Assembly (NCBI GenBank): GCA_949825065.1 | Contig: OX463859.1 | Location: forward strand, 13,840,452-13,904,451 | DNA: 64,000 nucleotides | Origin: Odontocerum albicorne | Taxonomy: Eukaryota > Arthropoda > Insecta > Trichoptera > Odontoceridae | Direction: 5' to 3' | Shown here: positions 55,120 through 64,000 of the stretch, piece by piece | Layout: every line of letters starts with the position of its first letter | Numbering within the stretch: the stretch's first letter is position 1 | Notes under the pieces: model-generated | The model's database searches: none | Told to the model about the DNA's origin: nothing | Seen by the model: the letters and a program-made list of their open reading frames with translations, nothing else | Position numbers and translations under genes: made by a program

Positions 55120-55680
55120 CGCTGGACTGGTTGTTCTCGTACGTAAGAAATAGACGCCAAGTTTACATATTATCTCTATTGTATAATATCATTAACTGTC
55201 CCGCCACTCCCTCTTATCTTGCCGAAAATTTTTAGTATCTTTCTGATCATGGATTTGCGCTACGCTCAAACAAAGATTATTTATTGACTTTCCCTTTTCC
55301 CCACTCTTCTCTTTTTACGTCGTCCTTTTCTGTCCATGCAGTGAGACTTTGGAACCTGTTACAAACCAATCTTAGAATCGCTCCATCTTTGGCATACTTC
55401 AAGCAACTGAAAAAACTCTTAATTTCTAGTCAGTAGTATAACTTTTCTTTCCAATGTTTCTCTCCTCTTCACTGTCCATTTCATTTCCTTGAATATATGA
55501 TTTCTCACTTTTACTGTTATTGTGTACATATATGTTCATTCATTTCATAAGGATGAATAATTTTTTGAATATTTTTTACGATCATGTAACTTGCTTTATT
55601 TACTTTTGTTTGGTTGGTTGGAAGAGATTTCTACCTGACAAGATTGTTTTTACAATGAAGTGTTTAGTAAATAAATAAAC
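55120..55680 (+). pseudogene. CR1/L2-like LINE, ORF2 C-terminus with intact 3' tail
   Basis: Plus-strand frames: LRSNKDYLLTFPF, then FSVHAVRLWNLL, TNLRIAPSLAYFKQL and KKLLIS with a stop near 55436. The 3' UTR then ends with GGTTGGTTGGAAGAGATTTC, CTGACAAGATTGTTTTTACA and AGTAAATAAATA, closely resembling the SINE-A tail. The reverse transcriptase is missing. Confidence 0.72.
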
Positions 55681-55850
55681 ATGGTGGGATATGTGCCAGG
55701 TGGCAATCTCTTTGCTATCTCATGCAACAAACTAGACAAAAGATCGGGATTCGATTCAAATTGCGATATTATCGTAAAATTCTTCTTATACACAGGAAAG
55801 AAAGTTTATTATGTTTAATAAAAACTAAACAAACGCAGATTTTGATACTT
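55676..55850 (-). repeat. Duplicated LINE/SINE tail, copy 2
   Basis: AACATGGTGGGATATGTGCC, GCAACAAACTAGACAAAAGA, TCGGGATTCGATTCAAATTG and GATATTATCGTAAAATTCTT. Compared with copy 1 it has a short insert (TTGCTATCTCAT). Confidence 0.68.
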
Positions 55851-56224
55851 TTGATCAGGATTCCTAACGCCTATCACGGGATGATATTTTTTTTAGTTGG
55901 CCTAATATTCTGGGTGCTACAATCACGCCATAATTCCGCCGTAATGTGAGAGGGCTTTATAAGAAAGCCGAGCCGTATTACCGCGGTAAATAGGGGGTTT
56001 CGCCCAACCTGTGTGAACGAGTGGTGAAAGGTAAATAGTCCCATTACCCAACATTGATTAGTACTACGGTGATGGAATAAATCAAATGCGTGATTAGAGA
56101 TGAATTAGATTGTCTTAAGTGGGCTACTTATTTTTACATACATACATACGTACTATCCCTTATCATTTCCCTGTTTGTGTAGGCAGAACCGACGTCTTGC
56201 AGAGGGTCTCACCTAACCTGTGTA
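55851..56224. other. Stretch with a repeated SINE-B-flank motif
   Basis: TTTCGCCCAACCTGTGTGAA followed by AAAGGTAAATAGTCCCATTA at 55995-56045 resembles both the head flank (56203-56235) and the tail flank (56600-56630) of the next SINE-B. Confidence 0.45.
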
Positions 56225-56618
56225 AACTAATGAAAGGTGACGTGCTTGGCCGTGCGGTACCGCATTGAACTTCCGTACGAAAGGTTGTCGGCTCGAACCC
56301 CGCGCAGTGTTATCCTCGAATGACACATGTATTTTTTCCATCTAGTATTCGGGAATATAAGGGATATGTGTTCGACCATATCAATTCTTTAAAAAAAATT
56401 AAAAACAGATAAACATGCCGGTGTGCTCCAATCGTATCACTTCAGGTGTGCCATCAAATCCAGTACAGCGATGTGGCCGGTGAGTTTGCTGGTATACAAC
56501 GGCTCATTCACTTAATAAACAAACTCCACGGCACAGGTTCACTTTCCAACATAATTGACATTGGAGTGGCGAAGAGATCCTCGACTACGAGGCCCAGCAA
56601 CGACGACGAAGGTAAATA
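56225..56618 (+). repeat. SINE-B, full-length copy
   Basis: Head GTGCTTGGCCGTGCGGTACC and TTCCGTACGAAAGGTTGTCG, B box GGCTCGAACCCCGCGC, body TCTAGTATTCGGGAATATAA, TGCTCCAATCGTATCACTTC, GTGAGTTTGCTGGTATACAA, end GAGATCCTCGACTACGAGGC. Confidence 0.83.
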
Positions 56619-56679
56619 GAACAATTACCCATCTCGGAATAAATTAAATATGTTTTGATTGCTTAGCTTGCCAACACTC

Positions 56680-56960
56680 ATCCTTTCTCTTTTGGGATAG
56701 ACAGATAGGGCAGAGTGTCCAACTTCCTATCATGACATACTTCCTTCATCTCTGCTATCTCCATATATTTGTGATACAGTTCCTTCTGTTTCTTTTACTT
56801 TCACTTATACTTGCATTTTAATTTGTTTAGTAAGTCCTTTGGCACCCATTCGTTTAAGATGTCTAAACAACCTCAACGTGCTTTTTTCACTCGACTTAAT
56901 ACATCAGTTTTTTGCCAGCATTAATTCTTAATAATTACATTTCTGAACCTATACATCGCT
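56680..56960 (-). pseudogene. RTE-like LINE, 3' end, minus orientation
   Basis: CTCTTTTGGGATAGACAGAT, TTAGTAAGTCCTTTGGCACC and CGTTTAAGATGTCTAAACAA invert to the 3' UTR and a R-x-FRHL-x-RMGAKGLTKQI coding tail (WFGHVERM-EE-LTKQIY in better copies). Confidence 0.58.
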
Positions 56961-57119
56961 CGGGCTGATGGCGTCTCAGCGGCTAGACGTGTAAGAAACA
57001 GTCAACGCGCTGCGAACATGCGTCAGCATGGTCAAGTGGCTCAGTAGGGTCCACATGTCTGTGACATTTGCGGGAGCGAGTGCGCATCTAGGATCGGTCT
57101 TTTTTTTCACAGAAGATCA

Positions 57120-57215
57120 CGTGATTGACGTGGAAGAATGGTTCAAAATTGACGTTCGAGTGGCGAGGGGATCCTCGACTACGTGGCCCGGCAATGACGA
57201 CGAATACATCGCCAC
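57120..57215 (+). repeat. SINE-B tail fragment
   Basis: GACGTTCGAGTGGCGAGGGG, ATCCTCGACTACGTGGCCCG, CAATGACGACGAA correspond to the last part of SINE-B. Confidence 0.62.
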
Positions 57216-57424
57216 ACCACATATTCTTCGTAGTGCACGTATATGCTATTGTGAACCGCCATTTTAGAAGTTCTTGATATTCTTATGTTTAGTTATTTAT
57301 CGTTTAAAACTCCATTGATTTTATTTCACATTTCATATTATAATAGGGAAGATACTTATTTTATATATTTTTTCTACAAATTCGTTGTATTCTGTTCGAC
57401 TTGGGGGATTTATTACTATATGAC

Positions 57425-57573
57425 AGTCTCTTGTATTGTATTATATTATACTTTCGTTATATACAGTACAACCTGGTGGGATTATTGACATGTGGCAATC
57501 TCTTCCAACATACCAGACAGATGTTAAAGACCTTAAGGGAAAACCATATAAAAATCCTTTTAAAAAAATACCT
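57425..57573 (-). repeat. SINE-A tail and body, headless
   Basis: TATACTTTCGTTATATACAG, TACAACCTGGTGGGATTATT, GTGGCAATCTCTTCCAACAT and TTAAGGGAAAACCATATAAA. The head is replaced by repeat Z. Confidence 0.75.
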
Positions 57574-57574
57574 T

Positions 57575-57665
57575 GAAACCAGTAGGGTTATACCATTACA
57601 TAAAGTGGAATAAACAGTGTTTGATAAAACAAATTACAATAAAATGCTATTGTTGAATATCATTT
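57575..57665 (-). repeat. Dispersed repeat Z, copy 3
   Basis: CTTGAAACCAGTAGGGTTAT, TAAAGTGGAATAAACAGTGT, TTGATAAAACAAATTACAAT; an uninterrupted version of the site occupied by the MITE at 54401. Confidence 0.66.
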
Positions 57666-57739
57666 TAGCAGATTTTGATACTATCTGGTTAAAGAATATA
57701 TATTTTAATGCCCCATATACTATGTCAAAATGATGTTTC

Positions 57740-57995
57740 ACAGTATTCTAATACCAATCTTCAAATAATATAATTGATACGTCAACGTGAAAAAATACTG
57801 AAAGAAGTGCTTTAAAAATTTGTACTAAGATAAGAATTATTAAGGGGACGATATATTTTGGAAAACAAAAATAAGTGATTAAGGGTGAACGTGAATTTAA
57901 GACTGAAGTTGATGTGGAAGAGCACACTGCAATGATTTGAGCATGTGGAATGAACGAGTGAAGAAAGACTTGCAAATTAAATATACATACAGTCA
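57740..57995 (+). pseudogene. RTE-like LINE, 3' coding fragment
   Basis: ATACGTCAACGTGAAAAAAT, AAGGGTGAACGTGAATTTAA, GATTTGAGCATGTGGAATGA and CGAGTGAAGAAAGACTTGCA parallel the GYETWTWK, DECELK, FGHVERTNEERL blocks of the other copies. Confidence 0.62.
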
Positions 57996-58490
57996 AATTT
58001 TCGAGGAAATTTATTGTAGTATTGTATAAGTTCTAAATTATATTTCAAAAGTCATGACTGATGAAGTCATGATACCAAAATGCTACGGAGGTCGTAAGAT
58101 TAAAATGTTTTCGAAGAATAAAAAAATTACATCAGATAACAATCAGAAGCAGAATTTAATTCAATGAAAATTTCATTATTTAAATATATAATAATTTTAA
58201 ATTTCATCATTCATTTATTTTATCTTGTGAAGAAAGGTCTTTTTAATATTTCAGTTCATGACGTTATCAATATTTATCAACAGTTTTTGATGTTTGTTTA
58301 ACAAAGTGTAATTTGTAATTGGAGTTGATTAATATCGTTATTCATAATCGAATTTGATAGCCAAATCACGATTATAAAATAAAGATAAATGTCTTGTAAT
58401 AATTGGTATTGATGTTGAACAATAATAATATCTGATGGTGGAATTAATTTATTATGGTCCATGGCTTCAGTTTCAATTCCTGGTAGTAAC
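57996..58490. other. AT-rich stretch, nothing recognised
   Basis: No frame or family match. Confidence 0.45.
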
Positions 58491-58498
58491 TTTTCAGA

Positions 58499-58572
58499 CG
58501 ATCTCCATGGTCTAGTTGGTAAGACGCTTGATTTTCACCCGACGGCTGTGTGCTCGATTTCCGACAGTATTA
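58499..58572 (+). repeat. Isolated SINE head (SINE-A/C type)
   Basis: GACGATCTCCATGGTCTAGT, TTGGTAAGACGCTTGATTTTC and CTCGATTTCCGACAG; the body is missing and the next sequence is an inverted LINE end. Confidence 0.6.
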
Positions 58573-58574
58573 TC

Positions 58575-58740
58575 ATAACCATCATCCTGTTTATTTCTAT
58601 ATTGGGGTAGGTAGGGAAAACAAATATTAACTTAATTCTTTCTTGGCACGCATCTTTCGCTTCTGCCACGTCTATACTCTTCATTTGGTCTTGCTACGTT
58701 ATTCTAGGTCTTCCTTAACTTCTCATGAACTGGTGGTATT
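58575..58740 (-). repeat. RTE-like LINE 3' UTR fragment
   Basis: CATCCTGTTTATTTCTATAT, TTCTTTCTTGGCACGCATCT and CTTCTGCCACGTCTATACTC match inverted 3' UTR blocks of the RTE-like family. Confidence 0.55.
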
Positions 58741-58860
58741 CAACAATACTGATGGTATCCATAAACTCGTGAAAGAATTCATTTAGTAAGAATGCTCGGA
58801 TATGCTAGATGTATGCGAGTGTTGTTGCATTTAAATTGACATTTTATGAAATATGTTACT

Positions 58861-59080
58861 GTATTGTATTGTATTATCTTTCGTTGTATACAGTACAACC
58901 TGATGAACGTATTGCCATGTGGCAATATCTTCCAACCAACCAGAAAGATGTTAAATAAGCTTTAAGTGAAAACCAGACAGGATTTTTTTGAAGAATCTAG
59001 ATTACAATGGGAATTGAACCCGCTACTTGCGGGTCGGGAGACAAGCGCCTTACCAACTAGGCCACGGAGTTCGTCCGTGA
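58861..59080 (-). repeat. SINE-A, full-length, well preserved
   Basis: Tail TGTATTGTATTGTATTATCT, CTTTCGTTGTATACAGTACA, TGTGGCAATATCTTCCAACC, body TTAAGTGAAAACCAGACAGG, head GGGAATTGAACCCGCTACTT and CTTACCAACTAGGCCACGGA. Confidence 0.87.
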
Positions 59081-59960
59081 GATCGTACCGTGCAATGAAA
59101 CTAGAATTAAAATGATTTCATAGACTTACTATAGCAAGACAATTGATATCAAATAACACGAAATATGTTAAAAATGCTTTAAGCGGAAAAAAAAGATTAG
59201 TACAATGTTTTTTAAGCCATTGTGTATCGAACTCGAAACCTCCCGATCGAAAACTCTTTTATTCTCCAGTCGTTTCTCAAAGTAAACAATGTTTAGAAAT
59301 ATTTTTTTAAATAATATAATTTAAATTGTTCAACAGAATAATATAACACTTTAATATGAAAAAAAAATACATAATACACTTAAATAAAGCTGACAGATGT
59401 ACAAAAACATTGTAAATTGAAACAGGCCTCTCGTTTTAATTTAAGTTTAAAGTGTAGTTTATTTCACATTTAAGAATTGAACCAAATAAATCAGAAATGA
59501 AGTATAAATACTAAATCAATTAATAAATAATTTTTTTCTTATACTAGTTACGTTCCCATCTATCTACATAACGTACTAAGCTAACTACGAAAAAGTCTCC
59601 ATTTGAGTGGTGTTTTTTTTTCAAATTTCACACTATTTTTAGTGAAAATAAAACGAGATCTTATCTGTCTATTAACAGTTAGAAAAAAGCACTCAATAAT
59701 TGCACTAACGAGATTCATTCACCGCCACCCACCTCATTAAAACAATCACTGCGCCACGTGTCACGAGGCATCTTAACACGTGTTACTTCCTCAGTGGCTT
59801 ACCCCGATGTGTTAAACTTAATGAAAAAAAAAATTGTAATTTTTACGAGACTATATAGACCGTTTCAGCTTCATAGGTAATCTTCAATTGTTATTGTTGT
59901 ATTGTATTTTACTCTCTCTTGTTATGTTCAATATATTTTAACGTGCTTATTTATATTAAA
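59081..59960. other. AT-rich stretch with two E-boxes
   Basis: GCGCCACGTGTCACGAGGC and TAACACGTGTTAC (59750-59790) give two CACGTG sites 29 bp apart in the only GC-richer patch. No gene. Confidence 0.4.
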
Positions 59961-59964
59961 TTAT

Positions 59965-60305
59965 TCTTCGACCTCTGAAGTCAAGAGGTAACATTTTGAC
60001 TTCTACCCGGGGGTTTCGGGTTCGATACCCGATGATATCCAAAAAAAAGGTTGCCAGTCTGGTAAAATAGTTAACAATACTCGCACGGGCCGGGAGTTAA
60101 TGATGCCAACAAATTCAATAGCAAACCGCGGGTTCCATGCCTACTCCAGAGGTTCTTAACCCAAATGCTCGTTTACTGTGGCTGAGACGATATTGTATCC
60201 CGGTTATGCTCTTCAATATGTCCAAAAACTAATTCGGATGTATTGAAAGATACCTACCCTTTCAGCTTTTAAGGTAATTTTTAATATTAATTACTGTATT
60301 GCACT
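59965..60305 (+). repeat. SINE-C, full-length
   Basis: Head CGACCTCTGAAGTCAAGAGG, CTTCTACCCGGGGGTTTCGG, B box GGGTTCGATACCC, body GCCAGTCTGGTAAAATAGTT, CTACTCCAGAGGTTCTTAAC, tail CTTCAATATGTCCAAAAACT. Confidence 0.72.
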
Positions 60306-60334
60306 CTTTCTCTTGTTGTGGTCAATATATTTTA

Positions 60335-60655
60335 ATGAGTTAATTGGGGTTTTGGGTTCGATTCCTGATGCTACCTGATAACTAAAGGGACCCAGTCTTC
60401 TAAATTAGACAGTAATACTCATATACTCAAACGCGTTAGACGTGTGTGAGTCGTGTTGTCTCTTCCCGTGCAGTATTATTACTTACACGTGCGGTTTTAA
60501 ACAACGAGATTCGTGTATATTCCAGTGATTCTAAACTCGAAGGTTCGATTAATATAGCCGATGACAATGTTCTCTCATGGCCACGCGTTTTCCTTCGTCT
60601 GATTCACTAATTTGAATAAATCCAAAGGGTATCGTACGTATGAATGAATTTCCAC
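60335..60655 (+). repeat. SINE-C, second copy in tandem
   Basis: Truncated head (TTTTGGGTTCGATTCCTGAT), body AGACGTGTGTGAGTCGTGTT, ACTTACACGTGCGGTTTTAA, TTCCAGTGATTCTAAACTCG, tail TTCGTCTGATTCACTAATTT. About 30 bp after the first copy, same orientation. Confidence 0.72.
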
Positions 60656-61195
60656 TTATCTTTATGCCAAAGCAATCCGCATACTTTTAATACGCCACTG
60701 CATTACCCAAACTGTTGTGCTCGGCCCGACTACTCAATCGATTCCTTAAAAAGAACAAAAAAATAGCAGAAAAAAACGAGTCATTTACAAAATCAGCCCA
60801 AGTTGGAGGACGCGGCACTTTTCACTTTTATGGTTAAATTTATTGCTGACTCTCGGAACAAATTAAAGTTAACATCAAAAATTGTACCAGCATAATTGGC
60901 TTTTCTGAGTTAACTTCTTTCTTAGCAACATTGTGTTAGTTTTTTTTCCTGACAGAAGAGTCCATAAAGAAGTATCGTGATCGCAAATGTTTATAAATTC
61001 TTTACAGTATATTTCGTTGTTCTTAAAGAAGAAATAATTACGTCAATTATATATCACACAATTAAAAAAATATTTTATCCAAAAACATAATAATGACGCA
61101 ATTATTCTCATAACGTTATCACATTTTTTTGAAAATCTCCACTCTTTATATATGTTACTCCTTAATATATCCGAATTCATGATGTTGACATATTA
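60656..61195. other. Stretch without recognised gene
   Basis: 60700-60850 is of higher complexity (CTGTTGTGCTCGGCCCGACT, GTTGGAGGACGCGGCACTTT) but unassigned. Confidence 0.4.
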
Positions 61196-61199
61196 AAGG

Positions 61200-61425
61200 T
61201 CTATCTACCTTTGTGGCCTAGTCGATACAATGCCTGCCTTCTAACTCAGGGCCTCGATTACCGTTGGTACCCAATTTTTTTTTAAAGATTTCCAGCCTGT
61301 TTTTATTTTACTTAAGGCTTGTTTAAAAACTTTTTGATTAGGTGTAAGAAATTGAACCACAGCAATAAATCTGCTAGGTAGTTATATGTACAATGAAAGT
61401 GTAATATAATACAATAATACAATCC
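61200..61425 (+). repeat. SINE-A, full-length
   Basis: Head TACCTTTGTGGCCTAGTCGA, body TTCCAGCCTGTTTTTATTTT, tail AATTGAACCACAGCAATAAA, TGCTAGGTAGTTATATGTAC and a TAATATAATACAATAATACA end. Confidence 0.78.
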
Positions 61426-61552
61426 CCACGACACGTCTTTCTATTTTAATTCTCTCTTCATTCCGCCTAAAAAAGAGTCACGAAAGAGGCGGCAGATACA
61501 CATGTCTGAGGGAATAATGTAATTAGTGGAACAACAAAGTTATTTTATTGTA

Positions 61553-61768
61553 TTTTATTATATTACGCTTTCGTTGTATACTGCACAACCTGGTGAGCTT
61601 ATTGCAATGTGGCAATATCTTCCAACCAACCAAAAGTATGTTAAATAGACTTTAAGTGAAAACCAGACTGGAATATATTTTAAGAATCTAGGTTCCAATG
61701 GGAATTGAACCCGCAATCTATGGGTCGAGAGACAAGCGTCTTATTAACTAGGTCACAATACTTGGCAC
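61553..61768 (-). repeat. SINE-A, full-length, minus orientation
   Basis: Tail TATTACGCTTTCGTTGTATA, GAGCTTATTGCAATGTGGCA, TCTTCCAACCAACCAAAAGT, body TTAAGTGAAAACCAGACTGG, head GGGAATTGAACCCGCAATCT. Confidence 0.83.
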
Positions 61769-61864
61769 CGATGTGCGTTGAATTGAGATATAACTACTAT
61801 AAATAAGGACTGTAGATATAAATTAATTAAACAATCTATCTCTTTGAAACCATGATTAAATACA

Positions 61865-62222
61865 ACGAAAATGCGCAAGATGGAAATATCAGTCATGTGT
61901 CGTTTGCGAATGAGTCATGAGTGGTGGCTAGTCACTTTACAGGATGGGTATTGTAGAGAATCGTGAATCGAGAAGTGGTTTAGATGATGAAACTATAGAC
62001 CATGTGGTTTTCGGTTGTCCTATACAGAACATATTTGATTTATTGAACGGCATATCTTTGCCACGTCTAATGAATGTTGCGTTTCTTATTTCAACGAAGA
62101 TCTGTTCCACTTATATAATAGATCGATTTTACCAATTTTGAAGTTTAATCAGTTCAAATTTTAAATTGTCTATAATTATATTCCTTAAAATTTATTTCAT
62201 TATACTGACTAATATAATTGCC
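61865..62222 (+). pseudogene. LINE ORF2 C-terminus with CCHC-type knuckle and 3' UTR
   Basis: Frames give LRMSHEW, then ETIDHVVFGCP, IQNIFDLLNGISLP, MNVAFLISTK, and after a frameshift DLFHLYNRSILPILKFNQFK. The (C-x-C-x-)E-T-x-DH-x-x-F-x-CP block is the zinc-knuckle end of R1/I/Jockey-like ORF2 proteins. The upstream cysteines are decayed. The same 3' end appears at 1-215. Confidence 0.7.
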
Positions 62223-62447
62223 TAGTGACGTTTATGCGGTGGCACAAATCATCCGAGTATTGATGATTTGCCTATTTAAAAAAATACCAAAAGTTCTAGC
62301 GTTTATGTGGTAGCACAAATCATCCTAGTATTGATGATTTGCCTATTTAAAAATATACCAAAAGTTCTAGCACTTATGTGGTGGCATAAATCATCCTAGT
62401 ATTGATGATTTGCCTATTTAAAAAAATACCAAAAGTTCTAGCGATGG
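62223..62447 (+). repeat. Tandem 3' tail of the LINE, 3 units of about 73 bp
   Basis: Each unit runs CGTTTATGTGGTGGCACAAA, TCATCCTAGTATTGATGATT, TGCCTATTTAAAAAAATACC, AAAAGTTCTAG. Three full units plus a start. Internal TCATC-x7-GATGA can form a hairpin. One degenerate unit follows the related LINE end at 178-215. Confidence 0.88.
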
Positions 62448-62565
62448 ATTTTGACAATTTTCGTAGTCTAATTGTGGAAAAAAGAAAACGAAATACAAAC
62501 AGACTCTTCGGCTTGAGAACCTGTATAATGGATAAGTACTCGTAACTGACTGTTCGACATTGTCA

Positions 62566-62930
62566 TCATCGTTGATGGACCTCGTAGTCGATGATCTTCT
62601 CGCCATTCCAACGTCAATTCAGTTGGAAAACGAAGCTGTGGCGTTAATTTTTTTTCCAAATGAGTAAGTTGTTGCGCGTCATAAAACTCATCGACAACAC
62701 CGCTGTATTAGCTCCGATGGCACATAAAGGTGAGACCGATCGAAGTACACCGGCAAGTTTTTTTCTTTTTTTAGAAATAATAGATATAACCAAAGTCCTA
62801 GGTATACTTACACCCCCGAATACTAGACGGAAAATGTATGTCATTTGAGGGGAGTAGTACATCGCGGGGTTCGAACCGGCGACCTTCCGCATGGAAGTAC
62901 AGGACGTTACCTCGGCGCAGCTATACACCT
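62566..62930 (-). repeat. SINE-B, full-length, minus orientation
   Basis: Starts GACCTCGTAGTCGATGATCT (inverted tail), AAATGAGTAAGTTGTTGCGC, TTAGCTCCGATGGCACATAA, CGAATACTAGACGGAAAATG, then head GGTTCGAACCGGCGACCTTC and CGCATGGAAGTACAGGACGT. Confidence 0.8.
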
Positions 62931-63455
62931 CTAATATTCGATATTGCGTGCTAGAAATATTATCACATGTAGATAGGTAACAACACTCGCATACGTCTAG
63001 CATATGAATGTATTGTTATCAGTCGAGATCTTTTCGAGTAGTGTATCCCGATTTATGAGCCAAAGTAAATTGGGATATACTAAAGTAAGCACGACTCTAA
63101 TAAAATAAAACGAACCTTAAAATATCTATATTTTTACGATTTTTTACCACTTACCTTTAATAGTTCCCTATTCTTCATATTTTATCTTCACTTAACTGAA
63201 AGTGTTTAACGAAGATCTAAGCGAGTTATTATTCGATGACAGCTTAACAGCTTTTATGCTTAAAAGCTTTCGTTTGGCTCAAAATAATTCGTGACTCAAG
63301 ATTTCATATTCATAACACTAAGAATTATTATTTTTATCATATCGATTTGTTTTCATGATTTCTTATTATACAAATAATTCAGATATGATTGGATATATTA
63401 TTTATATTGGGAAGCTTTGGTTTTCAAAATATTGAACAGATTGTAAACTTAAAGA
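62931..63455. other. Stretch without recognised gene
   Basis: 62975-63060 (CAACACTCGCATACGTCTAG, CCCGATTTATGAGCCAAAGT) hints at a decayed SINE-C body; the rest is AT-rich. Confidence 0.4.
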
Positions 63456-63457
63456 TT

Positions 63458-63850
63458 TTGGTGCCAACTTTGATGTATGGGAGCGATACGTGGACGTGGA
63501 AAAAAGACTGAGAGGAGTCGAATAAATGCTGTAAAGATGTGTGCCTTGAGAATTATCTCACATGGAGTATTCACATGGAGTGACAATGTTGGACAGAATA
63601 CGGAATAAAGAGATAAAGGGGAAATTTGAATTTTAGGCTGTCGCGTTAAGCAAGATGAAAAAGGGCTCGCTGAGATGGTTCGGGGAATGTGGAATGAATA
63701 AAGAAAAACAAACATAACAGATATATAGTGCAAATGTGTGCCAGGCGTGTGAGGAAAATCAAAGAAAGTATGATTGGATCAAATGAATTATATTCTGAAA
63801 GAAGGAAACGAAGAAAGTAAGAGAAATCATAGACGTTGTATGAGAAGGTA
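63458..63850 (+). pseudogene. RTE-like LINE, 3' coding end
   Basis: VPTLMYGSDTWTWKKD (63460-63510), CLEN-x-S-type block with TGACAATGTTGGACAGAATA, AGATGGTTCGGGGAATGTGG (RWFGECGMNKEK), ARRVRKIKESMI and the RRNEESKRNHRRCMRR end (from 63790). Frame-broken. Confidence 0.72.
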
Positions 63851-63862
63851 TTCGTGTATTGC

Positions 63863-64000
63863 TGGACTTTGTGGTCGAGGATCCCCTCGTCATTCCAACG
63901 ACAATTTAGTTGGAAAGCGAAGCTATGCCGTGGAGTTTTGTTTTTTAAATGAGTGAGCCGTTGCCCACCAGCAACCTCACAGCTACTGGAACTCAATTGA
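63863..64000 (-). repeat. SINE-B, cut by window end
   Basis: Inverted tail TTGTGGTCGAGGATCCCCTC, TTCCAACGACAATTTAGTTG, AATGAGTGAGCCGTTGCCCA; continues beyond the window. Confidence 0.75.

Noticed and set aside
59750..59790. Paired CACGTG E-boxes as an enhancer
   Set aside because: Only two short palindromes without other support; mentioned in the stretch entry but not claimed.

Overview
This is a eukaryotic, almost certainly insect, nuclear DNA window: very AT-rich, no prokaryotic gene layout, dense in tRNA-derived SINEs, 5'-truncated non-LTR retrotransposon (LINE) ends and Tc1/mariner, pogo and hAT DNA transposon remnants, with one fragment of insect-type mitochondrial 16S rDNA. The order (Lepidoptera, Hemiptera or other) is not settled by anything I can see.

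Only one host gene segment is supported: a first coding exon on the minus strand at 21784-22099. It has an eh1-type repressor motif near its start and the YPLYPWLLSRHGRIF hexapeptide block near its end, then a clean GTAAGA donor. This is the N-terminal half of an EMX/empty-spiracles (ems) class homeobox protein. No homeobox exon is visible in the 21.8 kb to its left, so 1-21783 reads as part of a very long first intron. The right side (22.1-64 kb) is 5' flank: a probable 5' UTR (22.1-23.0 kb), a GC- and CCAAT-box-rich island at about 23.0-23.2 kb, then about 40 kb of repeat-filled intergenic DNA.

Layout: 0-3.5 kb, LINE 3' end, a SINE split by a hAT element with a perfect 8-bp target duplication, SINE-C. 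3.5-7 kb, RTE-like LINE ends. 7-13.5 kb, AT-rich intron with a 40-bp tandem array and short dispersed repeats. 13.7-16.4 kb, LINE ends, a Tc1/mariner-like element nested in a Jockey 3' UTR, SINE-A nested in SINE-C. 18.2-18.35 kb, nuclear mitochondrial 16S copy. 19.3-20.8 kb, two kinds of tandem repeats. 21.8-23.2 kb, ems exon 1 and promoter-like island. 23.6-30 kb, SINEs, mariner-like and hAT-like mini-elements, LINE fragments, GT microsatellite. 31.6-38 kb, SINE-A, an 8 x 67 bp array, pogo/Tigger-like mini-element, a 1056-bp mariner with intact inverted repeats and a broken transposase. 38.8-41.7 kb, Jockey-clade LINE inserted in an older mariner. 42-50.6 kb, SINE-B, a 164-bp palindrome, many RTE-like fragments. 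53-64 kb, SINE-A/B/C copies, a 155-bp MITE, LINE tails.

Names used here: SINE-A (about 215 bp, tRNA-like head, tail ending in an AATAC-rich run), SINE-B (about 370 bp), SINE-C (about 320 bp) and dispersed repeats X, Y, Z are my labels for families recognised by comparing copies inside the window. The SINE-A tail resembles the 3' end of a CR1/L2-like LINE at 55.1-55.7 kb, suggesting that LINE as its amplification partner. I did not find a convincing new gene system; the most distinctive items are the isolated ems exon, the hairpin at 42.6 kb, the homogeneous 67-bp array, the SINE/LINE shared tail and the 16S insertion.
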